From assembly GCA_046537735.1 (NCBI GenBank), contig JBKHKH010000023.1, positions 1-20,657 of the forward strand: a stretch of 20,657 nucleotides of DNA, in the 5' to 3' direction. Of the stretch, positions 7,441 to 13,876 are shown one piece after another; within the stretch, counting starts at the first letter, position 1; every line of letters begins with the position of its first letter. Origin of the DNA: JdFR-22 sp046537735. Its GTDB lineage: Archaea > Halobacteriota > Archaeoglobi > Archaeoglobales > Archaeoglobaceae. Below the pieces are notes generated by a model that was not told where the DNA came from, made no database searches, and saw only the letters and a list, made by a program, of their open reading frames with translations. The position numbers and the translations under genes are program-made.

Positions 7441-8670
7441 ATGGATAAAAAAATTCTGATGGTTATTATAGATGGGTTAGCTGATAGGCCGATTGACGGG
7501 AAGACGCCGCTGAGTTCAGCGAAAACCCCCAATATGGATAAATTGGCGTCTAATGGGATAAACGGTATAATGGATACTATATCGCCCGGTATCAGGCCGG
7601 GCAGTGATACTGCTCACCTCACTCTTCTGGGATTTGATCCTTACCAGTGCTACTCCGGTAGGGGACCGATAGAGGCTACAGGAGCCGGTATAGATATTCT
7701 GTCCGGTGATGTGTGTTTTAGGGTCAATTTTGGCACCGTAGAAGGAGAGGGAAGTGTTTTTGATAAAACGGTAACGGACAGACGAGCAGGTAGGATATCA
7801 GAAACGGATGAGCTGGTCAAGGCCATAAATGAAAATGTCGAGCTGGATGTCGATTTTATATTCAAAAGAGGGACCGGACACAGAGGCGCCCTGGTAATTA
7901 GAGGAGAAGGGCTTTCAGATGAGATCACTGCTACTGATCCCAAATCAATCGGCAAGAAAGTAAAGAAGTGCAAAGCCACAAGAGACAAAGGTGAAAAAAC
8001 AGCTCAAATCGTAAACTCATTCATGGAACAGGCTCACAGGATACTGGATCAGCACCCCTATAACAAGGAGAGAGAGAAAGAGGGTTTGATGAAGGGCAAT
8101 GTCCTGCTTCTGAGAGGAGTCGGTCTTACCCCCCAGGTGCCTTCGTTCGAGGAGAGATTTGGTATGAAATTGGGTGTGGTGGCAGGCACCACCTTGATTA
8201 AAGGAGTGGGGAAATTCCTGAAGGGTGATGTCATTACCCCACCGGGAGTCACCGGAGGTAAAGATACCGACCTCTCTGTCAAAATCGAGGGATGTATTGA
8301 GGCTTTAGAGACTCACGATTTCGTCCTCCTTCACATCAAGGCTACGGACGAATACGGGCATGACGGAGATTTCGAGGGGAAGAAAGCTTTTGTGGAGAGT
8401 GTTGACCACAATATCAAGCCACTAATGGAGCTTGACCCTCAGGAGGTTTTACTTATCTTGACCGCCGACCATTCTACACCCATAATGGTCAAGGAGCATA
8501 CTGCAGACCCCGTACCGGTTATAATAAGCCATGAGGGTGTCAGGGTTGATGACGTGAGTGCCTTCTCAGAGTTCGAGGCGTATAAAGGTGGTTTGTGCAG
8601 GATAAGGGGGCGCGATTTGGTAAATATATCTATGGATTTGATAGATAAGTCCCAAAAATTTGGGGCATGA
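7441..8670 (+). CDS. apgM: 2,3-bisphosphoglycerate-independent phosphoglycerate mutase, archaeal type
   Basis: 409 aa, the expected ApgM size (shorter than the roughly 510-aa bacterial GpmI). It interconverts 3- and 2-phosphoglycerate in glycolysis and gluconeogenesis. It belongs to the alkaline-phosphatase superfamily: MVIIDGLADRP carries the first metal Asp (D11), RPGSDTAHL has the Ser that becomes phosphorylated (S55), YSGRGPIEATGAGI is the ApgM signature, and KATDEYGHDGD plus ILTADHSTP supply the later metal ligands. All key residues are present. It is preceded by a TATA box with no SD, so it is probably leaderless. It stands alone: the next gene begins about 87 nt downstream and is unrelated in function. 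Confidence 0.95.
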   Translation: MDKKILMVIIDGLADRPIDGKTPLSSAKTPNMDKLASNGINGIMDTISPGIRPGSDTAHLTLLGFDPYQCYSGRGPIEATGAGIDILSGDVCFRVNFGTVEGEGSVFDKTVTDRRAGRISETDELVKAINENVELDVDFIFKRGTGHRGALVIRGEGLSDEITATDPKSIGKKVKKCKATRDKGEKTAQIVNSFMEQAHRILDQHPYNKEREKEGLMKGNVLLLRGVGLTPQVPSFEERFGMKLGVVAGTTLIKGVGKFLKGDVITPPGVTGGKDTDLSVKIEGCIEALETHDFVLLHIKATDEYGHDGDFEGKKAFVESVDHNIKPLMELDPQEVLLILTADHSTPIMVKEHTADPVPVIISHEGVRVDDVSAFSEFEAYKGGLCRIRGRDLVNISMDLIDKSQKFGA

Positions 8671-8757
8671 ATCGAATTAGCCGCCACATTTGCAGAAAAA
8701 CTTAAAAAGAAGATTCACAACCAATAATAAGGTCTTAAAATATTATAAGTGATAGGA

Positions 8758-9651
8758 ATGCTGGGGAAACTGGTTATCCCGGAAAATACCAAATTTGAAG
8801 AGGGGAGCATAGTTCTGGAAAAGGACGCCCTAATTGGAAATGGTTGCAGTATAGATTACGGAATCATCGGAAGAAAAATAGTCTTAGGAGAAAAGAGTTC
8901 TGTTCAGGGAGACGTCATTGGTGACGACATCAGAATGGATGCCTGGTGTGAGATCAAGGGCAATGTGGTCAGCAAAGGAGATGCTTTCCTGTCAGACTTC
9001 ACAACCATAGACGGAAAGCTCACTGTTTACGGTGACCTGGAGATCGGAAGAAACGTACGGATAAAAGAGGGATTTGAGGCTAAAGGGCTGATAACCATAC
9101 AAAGTCCACTACCTATACTCATCTTCGTCTTTGTTTATCTTATGGAGATGTTAAGACTGGGAAAACTTGAGGAGGCTGAAGAGCTACTCCAAGAAGTTGA
9201 AGAGTTTGAAACGCCTCTTTCCATTCCTGACGACTCCATTGTAAATCTTGAGACCATTAAAGTTGGTAAAGACGTAGAAGTAGCTGCCAGCAGAGTTCTG
9301 GGGAATTTCAGAGGTGAAAACATCTGTATTGAGGGAAGTGAAATTTTTGGAAGTGTTCGAGGAAAGAAAATACTTGTTGACGGTGCCAAGATACATGGAG
9401 CCGTTGAAGGTACCTGTGTTTATGTGGTCAATAACAGTGAAATCTTTGGGCAGGTTAGAGCAGATAAAGTATACATGGAAGAAAAATGCAATGTTGAAGG
9501 AGCTCTTATAGGAAAAGAAGGTGTGTGGATCAAGCCCGTAGTGGAGATCTCCAAAGACGAGATCGTAAAAGAAGCACAAATTGAGGTAGAAGAGGAAGAG
9601 AGCGAAGAGAAAGGGGACGAGGTAGGAGAAAAAGTTCAAGACGCTCAATAA
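8758..9651 (+). CDS. Bactofilin-like (polymer-forming) beta-helix protein
   Basis: 297 aa from ATG 8758. An in-frame GTG at 8749 exists, but ATG has a GTGAT element 4 nt upstream matching the archaeal anti-SD. The protein has two beta-helix halves made of short hydrophobic repeats such as SSVQGDVIGDDIRM, EGSEIFGSVRGKKI and NNSEIFGQVRADKV, the pattern of the polymer-forming cytoskeletal (bactofilin/DUF583-like) fold. Between them (about 116-150) lies a hydrophobic stretch, SPLPILIFVFVYLMEMLRL, then an acidic helix; this looks like a membrane-binding or buried helical insertion. The last 40 residues are very acidic (EVEEEESEEKGDEVGEK) and probably disordered. A cytoplasmic scaffold or filament at the membrane is the best guess. 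A carbonic-anhydrase-like or acyltransferase role is less likely, as no metal or catalytic motif shows. Confidence 0.72.
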   Translation: MLGKLVIPENTKFEEGSIVLEKDALIGNGCSIDYGIIGRKIVLGEKSSVQGDVIGDDIRMDAWCEIKGNVVSKGDAFLSDFTTIDGKLTVYGDLEIGRNVRIKEGFEAKGLITIQSPLPILIFVFVYLMEMLRLGKLEEAEELLQEVEEFETPLSIPDDSIVNLETIKVGKDVEVAASRVLGNFRGENICIEGSEIFGSVRGKKILVDGAKIHGAVEGTCVYVVNNSEIFGQVRADKVYMEEKCNVEGALIGKEGVWIKPVVEISKDEIVKEAQIEVEEEESEEKGDEVGEKVQDAQ

Positions 9652-9726
9652 TATTTGCCTTAATATTGAATTAAGCAACCTGACCCATCGATAGATCAAG
9701 TTAATATCCCCCTGGAGGAGATTTTA

Positions 9727-10896
9727 TTGATAGAGATAGGACTCGCCGGAAAACCGAATTCTGGAAAATCTACATTCTTCAGGGCTGCCACCCTTGCCGA
9801 GGTGGAGATAGCCGATTATCCCTTCACTACCATCAAACCCAACGTGGGTATCGGCTACGTTAGGGTGGAGTGCGCTTGTAAGCAGCTGGGAATAGAGTGC
9901 TCCAACTGCGTTGATGGCTGGAGGTTCATACCCGTAAAGCTGATCGATGTGGCCGGACTGGTTCCAGGGGCACATGAAGGGAGGGGGTTGGGCAACGAGT
10001 TCCTGGATAATCTAAGGCAGAGCGAAGCAATTATACATGTGGTGGACGGCTCTGGTTCGACCGATGCTGAAGGAAACGAAGTGGGAGTGGGCAAACACGA
10101 TCCGGCAGATGATATTGATTTCCTGTATACAGAGCTGGATATGTGGCTCTTGGGTGTTCTGAACAGGAACTGGAACAAGATAATACGACGGATTAATATG
10201 GAGAAGAGAGATCCGGTAAGATACCTAACCGAACAGCTCGCCGGTCTGGGTTTTGAAGAGAGGCAGGTTAAAGAGTCCATGAGAGCTACTGGTAAGGACC
10301 TGCAGGATTTCTCTGAAGAGGATGTTAAGAACTTCGCCGTGGAGCTGAGAAAAAGGAGAATGAAAACCCTCGTAGTGGCCAATAAAGCCGATAAAGCCCC
10401 CGAAGACGTAATGGAGAAATTACTTCAACTCGACGACAAGATAATCCCTACCTCAGCAGCACTGGAGATTTCACTTCAGATAGCCGCTCAAAACAGCTTC
10501 ATAAAATACCTTCCTGGAGACGAGGATTTTGAGGTCCTGAAAGAGCTGAATGAGAAGCAGAAAAAAGGTCTGGAAACCGCCAGAAAATACATAAGCAAAT
10601 TCAGAGGTACGGGGGTGCAAAAGGCAATAAATTCTGTTGTTTTCGGCCTGCTGGATTATATAGTGGTCTACCCTGTAGAAGACGAGAACAAGTATACAGA
10701 CACCAAGGGGAACGTCCTCCCCGACGCTTTTCTGGTCAAGAAAGGGGCCACCGCAAAGGGTCTTGCCTATCAAATACATACTGATATAGGCAAACACTTC
10801 ATACATGCAGTTGATGCCAGGAAAAAGATGAGGATAGCAGATGACCACCAGCTAGAGCATAACGACGTAATCAAAATAGCCAGTGGTGCCAAATAA
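9727..10896 (+). CDS. ychF: YchF/Obg-family GTPase with TGS domain (archaeal type)
   Basis: 389 aa. The start is TTG 9727, supported by a strong SD GGAGGAG (9714-9720) 6 nt upstream; no ATG fits the conserved N-terminus. G1/Walker A is GKPNSGKST (8-16), switch I PFTTIKPN, G3 DVAGLVPGAHEGRGLG, G4 NKAD and G5 TSAA. A helical insertion fills about 125-230 and the C-terminal 70 residues form a TGS domain (GNVLPDAFLVKKGATAKG). The layout is that of archaeal proteins usually named YchF. Bacterial YchF hydrolyses ATP because its G4 is NxxE; here G4 is NKAD, so GTP specificity is expected. The likely role is ribosome- or tRNA-linked translation quality control. A four-Cys set (CACKQLGIECSNC, about 43-55) is inserted after switch I; it could bind metal. 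No operon partner. Confidence 0.92.
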   Translation: MIEIGLAGKPNSGKSTFFRAATLAEVEIADYPFTTIKPNVGIGYVRVECACKQLGIECSNCVDGWRFIPVKLIDVAGLVPGAHEGRGLGNEFLDNLRQSEAIIHVVDGSGSTDAEGNEVGVGKHDPADDIDFLYTELDMWLLGVLNRNWNKIIRRINMEKRDPVRYLTEQLAGLGFEERQVKESMRATGKDLQDFSEEDVKNFAVELRKRRMKTLVVANKADKAPEDVMEKLLQLDDKIIPTSAALEISLQIAAQNSFIKYLPGDEDFEVLKELNEKQKKGLETARKYISKFRGTGVQKAINSVVFGLLDYIVVYPVEDENKYTDTKGNVLPDAFLVKKGATAKGLAYQIHTDIGKHFIHAVDARKKMRIADDHQLEHNDVIKIASGAK

Positions 10897-10917
10897 TCTT
10901 CACAACCATATTTAGCG

Positions 10918-10939
10918 GGTTTTAATTCAATTTAATTTT
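10918..10939 (+). terminator. U-rich terminator after the YchF-like gene
   Basis: GGTTTTAATTCAATTTAATT gives several short T runs about 22 nt after the stop codon with no hairpin, the usual archaeal intrinsic terminator form. It lies in the convergent gap with the cytochrome operon. Confidence 0.45.
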
Positions 10940-10944
10940 ACAAC

Positions 10945-10960
10945 AAAAATAAAAAAATAA
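10945..10960 (-). terminator. U-rich terminator of the pentaheme cytochrome operon
   Basis: On the minus strand this reads TTATTTTTTTATTTTT, beginning about 13 nt after the TAA of the last cytochrome gene (10973). Long T runs without a stem are typical of archaeal termination. Confidence 0.55.
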
Positions 10961-10972
10961 TTAAATTAATTA

Positions 10973-11533
10973 TTATGGGAAGTAGAATTTTTCAGGGAAC
11001 AGCTTATTCTCCCGGTGAATACTCATGAAATCACCGTGGCAGTCTCCGCATCCCACATCTACAGGACTGTGAATAGCAAACACGTTTCCATCACTCGGTT
11101 GTAGCATGTCCTCGCCTACATGACAATCCCCGCAATCCGGTTCAATGGACAGGTCTTGCTTGTGACAGGTGAAGCAGTCATCGTATATCTCACTATGAAG
11201 TGAATGTATTCTCGAGATTACTTCATCTTCAGATATACTGGCAGCGTTTTCTATGTGACAATAAATACACTGATCAGATGCGTCCAGATGACCCGCTATT
11301 TTATCTGCTTGAGCCACATAAGTCCTATTCTGGTTGTAATGGCAATTAAGGCAATCGCCACCGATTATATTCATCTGTACAGGTGTAGGTGTAGGGGTCG
11401 GCGTGGTAGTTGGTGTCTCTCTCGACGGAGTTGGAACTTTGTACCCATCTTCTTTAGCTTCCTGAACGCATAAAGAAAATGAGAGTGTACAAAATAAAAT
11501 AAAAGCAAGAACCAGATAGGATTTTAGTTTCAT
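10973..11533 (-). CDS. Pentaheme c-type cytochrome with Thr/Pro stalk (exported)
   Basis: 186 aa from ATG 11533. A longer reading from TTG 11557 would put eight polar residues before the signal peptide and has no clear SD, so I prefer the ATG. Residues 1-22 are a signal peptide with a Cys at 22 (LSFSLC) that could be a lipid attachment site, though the -1 residue is atypical. A Thr/Pro stalk (PTPSRETPTTTPTPTPTPV) follows. Five haem motifs: CLNCH (61), CIYCH (89), CFTCH (110), CGDCH (124) and CGDCH (152). Several free His between them (e.g. in HSLHSE, IHSPVD, SIHREN) could be second axial ligands. It probably carries electrons on the outer face of the membrane. It follows the other pentaheme gene by 38 nt and has the same plan, so the two look like diverged tandem copies. 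The electron partner is unknown. Confidence 0.88.
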   Translation of the reverse strand: MKLKSYLVLAFILFCTLSFSLCVQEAKEDGYKVPTPSRETPTTTPTPTPTPVQMNIIGGDCLNCHYNQNRTYVAQADKIAGHLDASDQCIYCHIENAASISEDEVISRIHSLHSEIYDDCFTCHKQDLSIEPDCGDCHVGEDMLQPSDGNVFAIHSPVDVGCGDCHGDFMSIHRENKLFPEKFYFP

Positions 11534-11571
11534 AGTAATTCGCGGACTTTCACTCAACCTTTAACCTTTAA

Positions 11572-12123
11572 CTACTCACCTGATGGATTTGCGCTGGCAT
11601 GTATTTCACTCAAATCCCCGGTGTGGCACGTTGAGCATGTCTGGTCCCTCTCCAGGTGTATATCTACCAAGTTCCCTCTGGGATCCGTTGGCTGAGCAGG
11701 GTCCTGAGGACTGTGGCACAATACACATGTGGTATCGTCTCCTGCTTCCTCCTGGAATTGCGTCCCTGTCTTGAACTGTGTTCCGCCACCGTGGCATACT
11801 CCACAATCTAGCTGTATAGTCCCGCTACCGGTGTGTATAGCATGAGGATCACTTCCGTGGCAGTCAAAACAATGATCACCGCCATTTATGTGGGGTTGGT
11901 ATTGTTCTGAATTGTCGTGGCACGCACTGCAATCAACTTCTCCAGCCGGAGTCCAACCTTCAGGACACAGACTTGAGTCCGGGGTTGGTGTTGGACATGG
12001 AGTGTCAGTTACTGCTGGTGTTGGTGTCGGGGTCCCATCTGACGGACCTTCTGTGTCAGCGCATCCTGCAAACCAGCCTGCTAAAACTACAGCCATTAAT
12101 AATATAAGCATCTTGGTTTTCAT
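11572..12123 (-). CDS. Pentaheme c-type cytochrome, probable lipoprotein with Thr/Pro stalk
   Basis: 183 aa from ATG 12123, set by the SD GGAGGGAG just upstream and by the signal peptide that begins right there; an open frame reaching back to TTG 12204 is not used. MKTKMLILLMAVVLAGWFAG then C21 forms a good lipobox (FAGC). The linker TPTPTPAVTDTPCPTPTP is a stalk and holds two Cys (C43, C53) that may pair. Haem motifs: CSACH (65), CFDCH (85), CGVCH (107), CVLCH (133) and CSTCH (163), with His residues placed for bis-His ligation. The expected place is anchored outside the cytoplasmic membrane. It is first in the two-gene operon, with a clear TATA box 12156-12164. The stalk DNA is a GGTGTT/GGTGTC-type near-repeat, which may change length easily. 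Confidence 0.9.
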   Translation of the reverse strand: MKTKMLILLMAVVLAGWFAGCADTEGPSDGTPTPTPAVTDTPCPTPTPDSSLCPEGWTPAGEVDCSACHDNSEQYQPHINGGDHCFDCHGSDPHAIHTGSGTIQLDCGVCHGGGTQFKTGTQFQEEAGDDTTCVLCHSPQDPAQPTDPRGNLVDIHLERDQTCSTCHTGDLSEIHASANPSGE

Positions 12124-12155
12124 TGATCTCCCTCCGATTAAAAAGGAGTAAGCCG

Positions 12156-12164
12156 ATATATATA
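12156..12164 (-). promoter_or_regulatory. TATA box of the pentaheme cytochrome operon
   Basis: TATATATAT lies about 33-41 nt before ATG 12123. The transcript would start near 12135 and have a very short leader holding the SD GGAGGGAG. Upstream on the same strand, CGAAAGAC is purine-rich and could serve as a BRE. Confidence 0.6.
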
Positions 12165-12235
12165 TTAGTCTTTCGGTTTTTTTATTTTGTAACTCTTTAA
12201 CCAATAAGCAATCCCAAGAAAGTTAGATGGCCCTA

Positions 12236-12261
12236 ATAAGCTGTCCCCCATAAGCTGTCCC
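12236..12261. repeat. Tandem 12-bp repeat ATAAGCTGTCCC (two exact copies)
   Basis: Exact copies lie at 12236-12247 and 12250-12261 with a CC spacer (period 14), in the gap between the two cytochrome transcription units. The unit directly abuts the large hairpin 12262-12324. On the minus strand the unit reads GGGACAGCTTAT. GGGGAC-type words often occur next to REP/RAYT (Y1 transposase) elements in other genomes. No transposase is here, so this link is only a suggestion. Confidence 0.6.
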
Positions 12262-12324
12262 GGTATGATAAGAATGTGGAGAACCAGAAATGCGTTCTGG
12301 AGCCGCGTAGCATCTTACGATACC
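12262..12324. repeat. Large imperfect hairpin in the cytochrome intergenic region
   Basis: The outer arms GGTATGATAAGAATG (12262-12276) and CATCTTACGATACC (12311-12324) pair as 5 bp, a 2-nt mismatch, 5 bp, one bulged A, then 2 bp. Inside is a second perfect stem, CCAGAA (12284-12289) with TTCTGG (12295-12300) around loop ATGCG. Both strands could fold. It lies between the ferredoxin terminator and the promoter of the next operon. It may be a structured RNA, a REP-like mobile palindrome or a relic. No T run follows directly, so it is not a simple terminator. Confidence 0.5.
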
Positions 12325-12360
12325 ACTTTGTTCTTTTTTATTGCTTAATCTATATTACAG

Positions 12361-12372
12361 AAATAAAAAAAC
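12361..12372 (-). terminator. U-rich terminator of the tetraheme cytochrome-ferredoxin operon
   Basis: Minus-strand TGTTTTTTTATTT lies within 15 nt after the ferredoxin stop codon (12376). It supports treating the two cytochrome operons as separate transcription units. Confidence 0.5.
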
Positions 12373-12375
12373 AAT

Positions 12376-13125
12376 TTAAAGAATATTGCCGAAATAATAG
12401 AACACCTTGGGTTCGGTATTCTCCTCAGGCCTGAGTACCTCCCATTCAACTCTGTTCAGATACTGGTTGATGACACTGTTGGAGTCCCTGAGATCGCCAA
12501 ACACTCTTGCCCCTGTAGGACAAACATGAACACATGCCGGTTCCAGGTCACGCTGAATCCTGTGGTAGCACCAGTTACATTTGTCTGCCAGGCCCCTCAA
12601 CTCTTCCACGGGATAATCGTTGGGATAAAGATATCTTGCTCCATATGGGCAAGCCTGCACGCATTGTCCGCAACCGATACATTCATTCCAATCCACAACG
12701 ACCACACCATCTGAAGTCTTATATGTAGCATCAACAGGACAAACTTCAACGCATGGTGGTTCTTCGCACTGGTTGCACAACTTGGGTACGAAAAGACCTG
12801 CTTTAACCTCTCCTGGGTCCAGTTCAGGGGGGTACTTAGTATAGCCTTCTTCTCCCATCTGAGGAGAGTCGACCACCACACTGTTGTCATTCTTGACCTG
12901 ATACCTTTCTACCCATGTCCTGTATTCTCCCTCAGGTACATTATTTTCGGCTCTGCAAGCCTCTACACACTTTCCACAGCCTATACACTTGGTCAAATCG
13001 ACCACGAAACCAAAATAGGCGCTTCTGCTATACTGAGAGGACGCCACCGTGGTGAAGCCGCCCACTATCACTATGGCCTTGATGCCCATCTTCATGAACT
13101 GTCTTCTGTCAACTTCATCCAGCAT
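12376..13125 (-). CDS. Tat-exported ferredoxin-like subunit with four [4Fe-4S] sites (NrfC/PsrB/DmsB family)
   Basis: 249 aa. The N-terminus DRRQFMKMGIKAIVIVGG is a twin-arginine signal (R7, R8), so the protein is folded with clusters and then exported. Sixteen Cys fall in four groups: CIGCGKCVEAC (47-57), CNQCEEPPCVEVC (117-129), CIGCGQCVQAC (149-159) and CNWC plus CVHVC (183-202). This is the four-cluster plan of electron-transfer subunits in the DMSO reductase and Nrf families. Such subunits normally join a catalytic subunit or a multiheme cytochrome to a membrane NrfD/PsrC protein. Here the tetraheme cytochrome precedes it with one base between stop and ATG, and an SD GGGGAGGAT inside the end of that gene, so the two are coupled. 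No NrfD-like membrane gene follows. It probably passes electrons between the membrane pool and cytochromes outside the cell. Confidence 0.92.
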   Translation of the reverse strand: MLDEVDRRQFMKMGIKAIVIVGGFTTVASSQYSRSAYFGFVVDLTKCIGCGKCVEACRAENNVPEGEYRTWVERYQVKNDNSVVVDSPQMGEEGYTKYPPELDPGEVKAGLFVPKLCNQCEEPPCVEVCPVDATYKTSDGVVVVDWNECIGCGQCVQACPYGARYLYPNDYPVEELRGLADKCNWCYHRIQRDLEPACVHVCPTGARVFGDLRDSNSVINQYLNRVEWEVLRPEENTEPKVFYYFGNIL

Positions 13126-13126
13126 G

Positions 13127-13597
13127 CTATCCTCCCCCCAGGACTGCTTTCGGCGGCCACGGACTATGCGGGTTGTGACACCTATAACAATCTATGCCCG
13201 GATAGTGGCTATCCACATCCACTTTCACCAGAGCATCTGGCCTGTACTCTATATCTCCATGGCAGCTTTCACATAATTCTCTTGACCTATCAACGCTCTC
13301 AGTTCTATCCGGTCCGTGACAGGTCTCACAGTCCACTTGTCCGCTTCTCAGGTTATGTCTTGAGTTACTCCACTGGTCGTATTTATCCTGATGGCACTCC
13401 TGACAGTACTCATTTCCCTGATAAGTCACATCTCTGTCTATGTTCTGCTCTTCAGCCGTCGGCTGGGTTATTCCCAGTATCCTATCCAAGAAACCGGTAT
13501 CAATACGATAAGGACCAATATCCAGCGCCTGCGTAGCAGCAATGGATGCAGAAACAACCATGACAAATAATACTAGGTAGAAAGCATTCTTTTTCAT
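13127..13597 (-). CDS. Exported tetraheme c-type cytochrome (NrfB/c554-like)
   Basis: 156 aa from ATG 13597, which has the SD GGGAGG 8 nt upstream; TTG 13603 is too close to that SD. The signal peptide is MKKNAFYLVLFVMVVSAS with an AQA-like cleavage region (about 1-25). Haem motifs: CQECH, CETCH, CESCH and CYRCH, four in all. The start of the haem part, YQGNEYCQECHQDKYDQW, followed by SRHNLRSGQVDCETCHGP, resembles cytochrome c554/c'-type proteins, in which the H of the SRH segment is often an axial ligand. It is probably soluble outside the membrane. It ends one base before the ferredoxin start, so the pair should make one electron-transfer unit, with the ferredoxin as direct partner. Confidence 0.9.
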   Translation of the reverse strand: MKKNAFYLVLFVMVVSASIAATQALDIGPYRIDTGFLDRILGITQPTAEEQNIDRDVTYQGNEYCQECHQDKYDQWSNSRHNLRSGQVDCETCHGPDRTESVDRSRELCESCHGDIEYRPDALVKVDVDSHYPGIDCYRCHNPHSPWPPKAVLGGG

Positions 13598-13724
13598 TAT
13601 CAAAACCTCCCTTCCAGATGTGGCCCTGACTCCCTATAGATGACTCCTAATATGGTAAGCATGATATGGATAAAGACTCTAGACATTCTTTCAGCCCACC
13701 TTTGAGGGTTTGTAATGAATGAAG

Positions 13725-13733
13725 TTTATAAAA
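13725..13733 (-). promoter_or_regulatory. Putative TATA box for the tetraheme cytochrome-ferredoxin operon
   Basis: Minus-strand TTTTATAAA is the best TATA match upstream of ATG 13597. It would start transcription near 13702 and leave a leader of about 100 nt, long for an archaeon; the leader ends in a strong SD. A closer weaker site (CATATTAGG near 13645-13655) is an alternative. Confidence 0.4.
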
Positions 13734-13750
13734 TTTTCTATTTATGCCCA

Positions 13751-13784
13751 AAAATGGAGATTTCTGAGTCACTCTCCCCATTTT
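13751..13784. repeat. Imperfect hairpin in the divergent cytochrome/helicase region
   Basis: AAAATGG (13751-13757) pairs with CCATTTT (13778-13784), and AGA (13758-13760) pairs with TCT (13773-13775) beyond a 2-nt bulge; the loop is about 12 nt. It sits upstream of the cytochrome TATA candidate, so it could be an operator. It is the only structure I see in this 279-nt gap besides the two promoters. Confidence 0.35.
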
Positions 13785-13836
13785 AGAATAAAAAACAGAA
13801 ATGCGTCCTCAAAGGGAAAACCATTTTCTACCACAG

Positions 13837-13846
13837 ATATTATAAA
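13837..13846 (+). promoter_or_regulatory. Putative TATA box for the Lhr-like helicase
   Basis: ATATTATAAA lies about 31-40 nt before ATG 13877, so transcription would start about 10 nt before the ATG. There is no strong SD, consistent with a very short leader. Confidence 0.5.
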
Positions 13847-13876
13847 CCAAGATGTTCAACATAAAGGGTTGCAGGC

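Noticed and set aside
9184..9699. Minus-strand 171-codon frame opposite the bactofilin-like gene
   Set aside because: It is the antisense of the beta-helix coding region and its own sequence is a hydrophobic/aromatic mixture without a family pattern.
12124..12204. 27 extra N-terminal residues on the upstream pentaheme cytochrome (TTG 12204)
   Set aside because: The signal peptide begins at ATG 12123 right after a strong SD, and the TATA box lies inside the proposed extension.
13715..13786. 23-codon frame before the helicase gene
   Set aside because: It overlaps the minus-strand TATA candidate and the hairpin, and it has no coupling to the helicase start; weak SD only.
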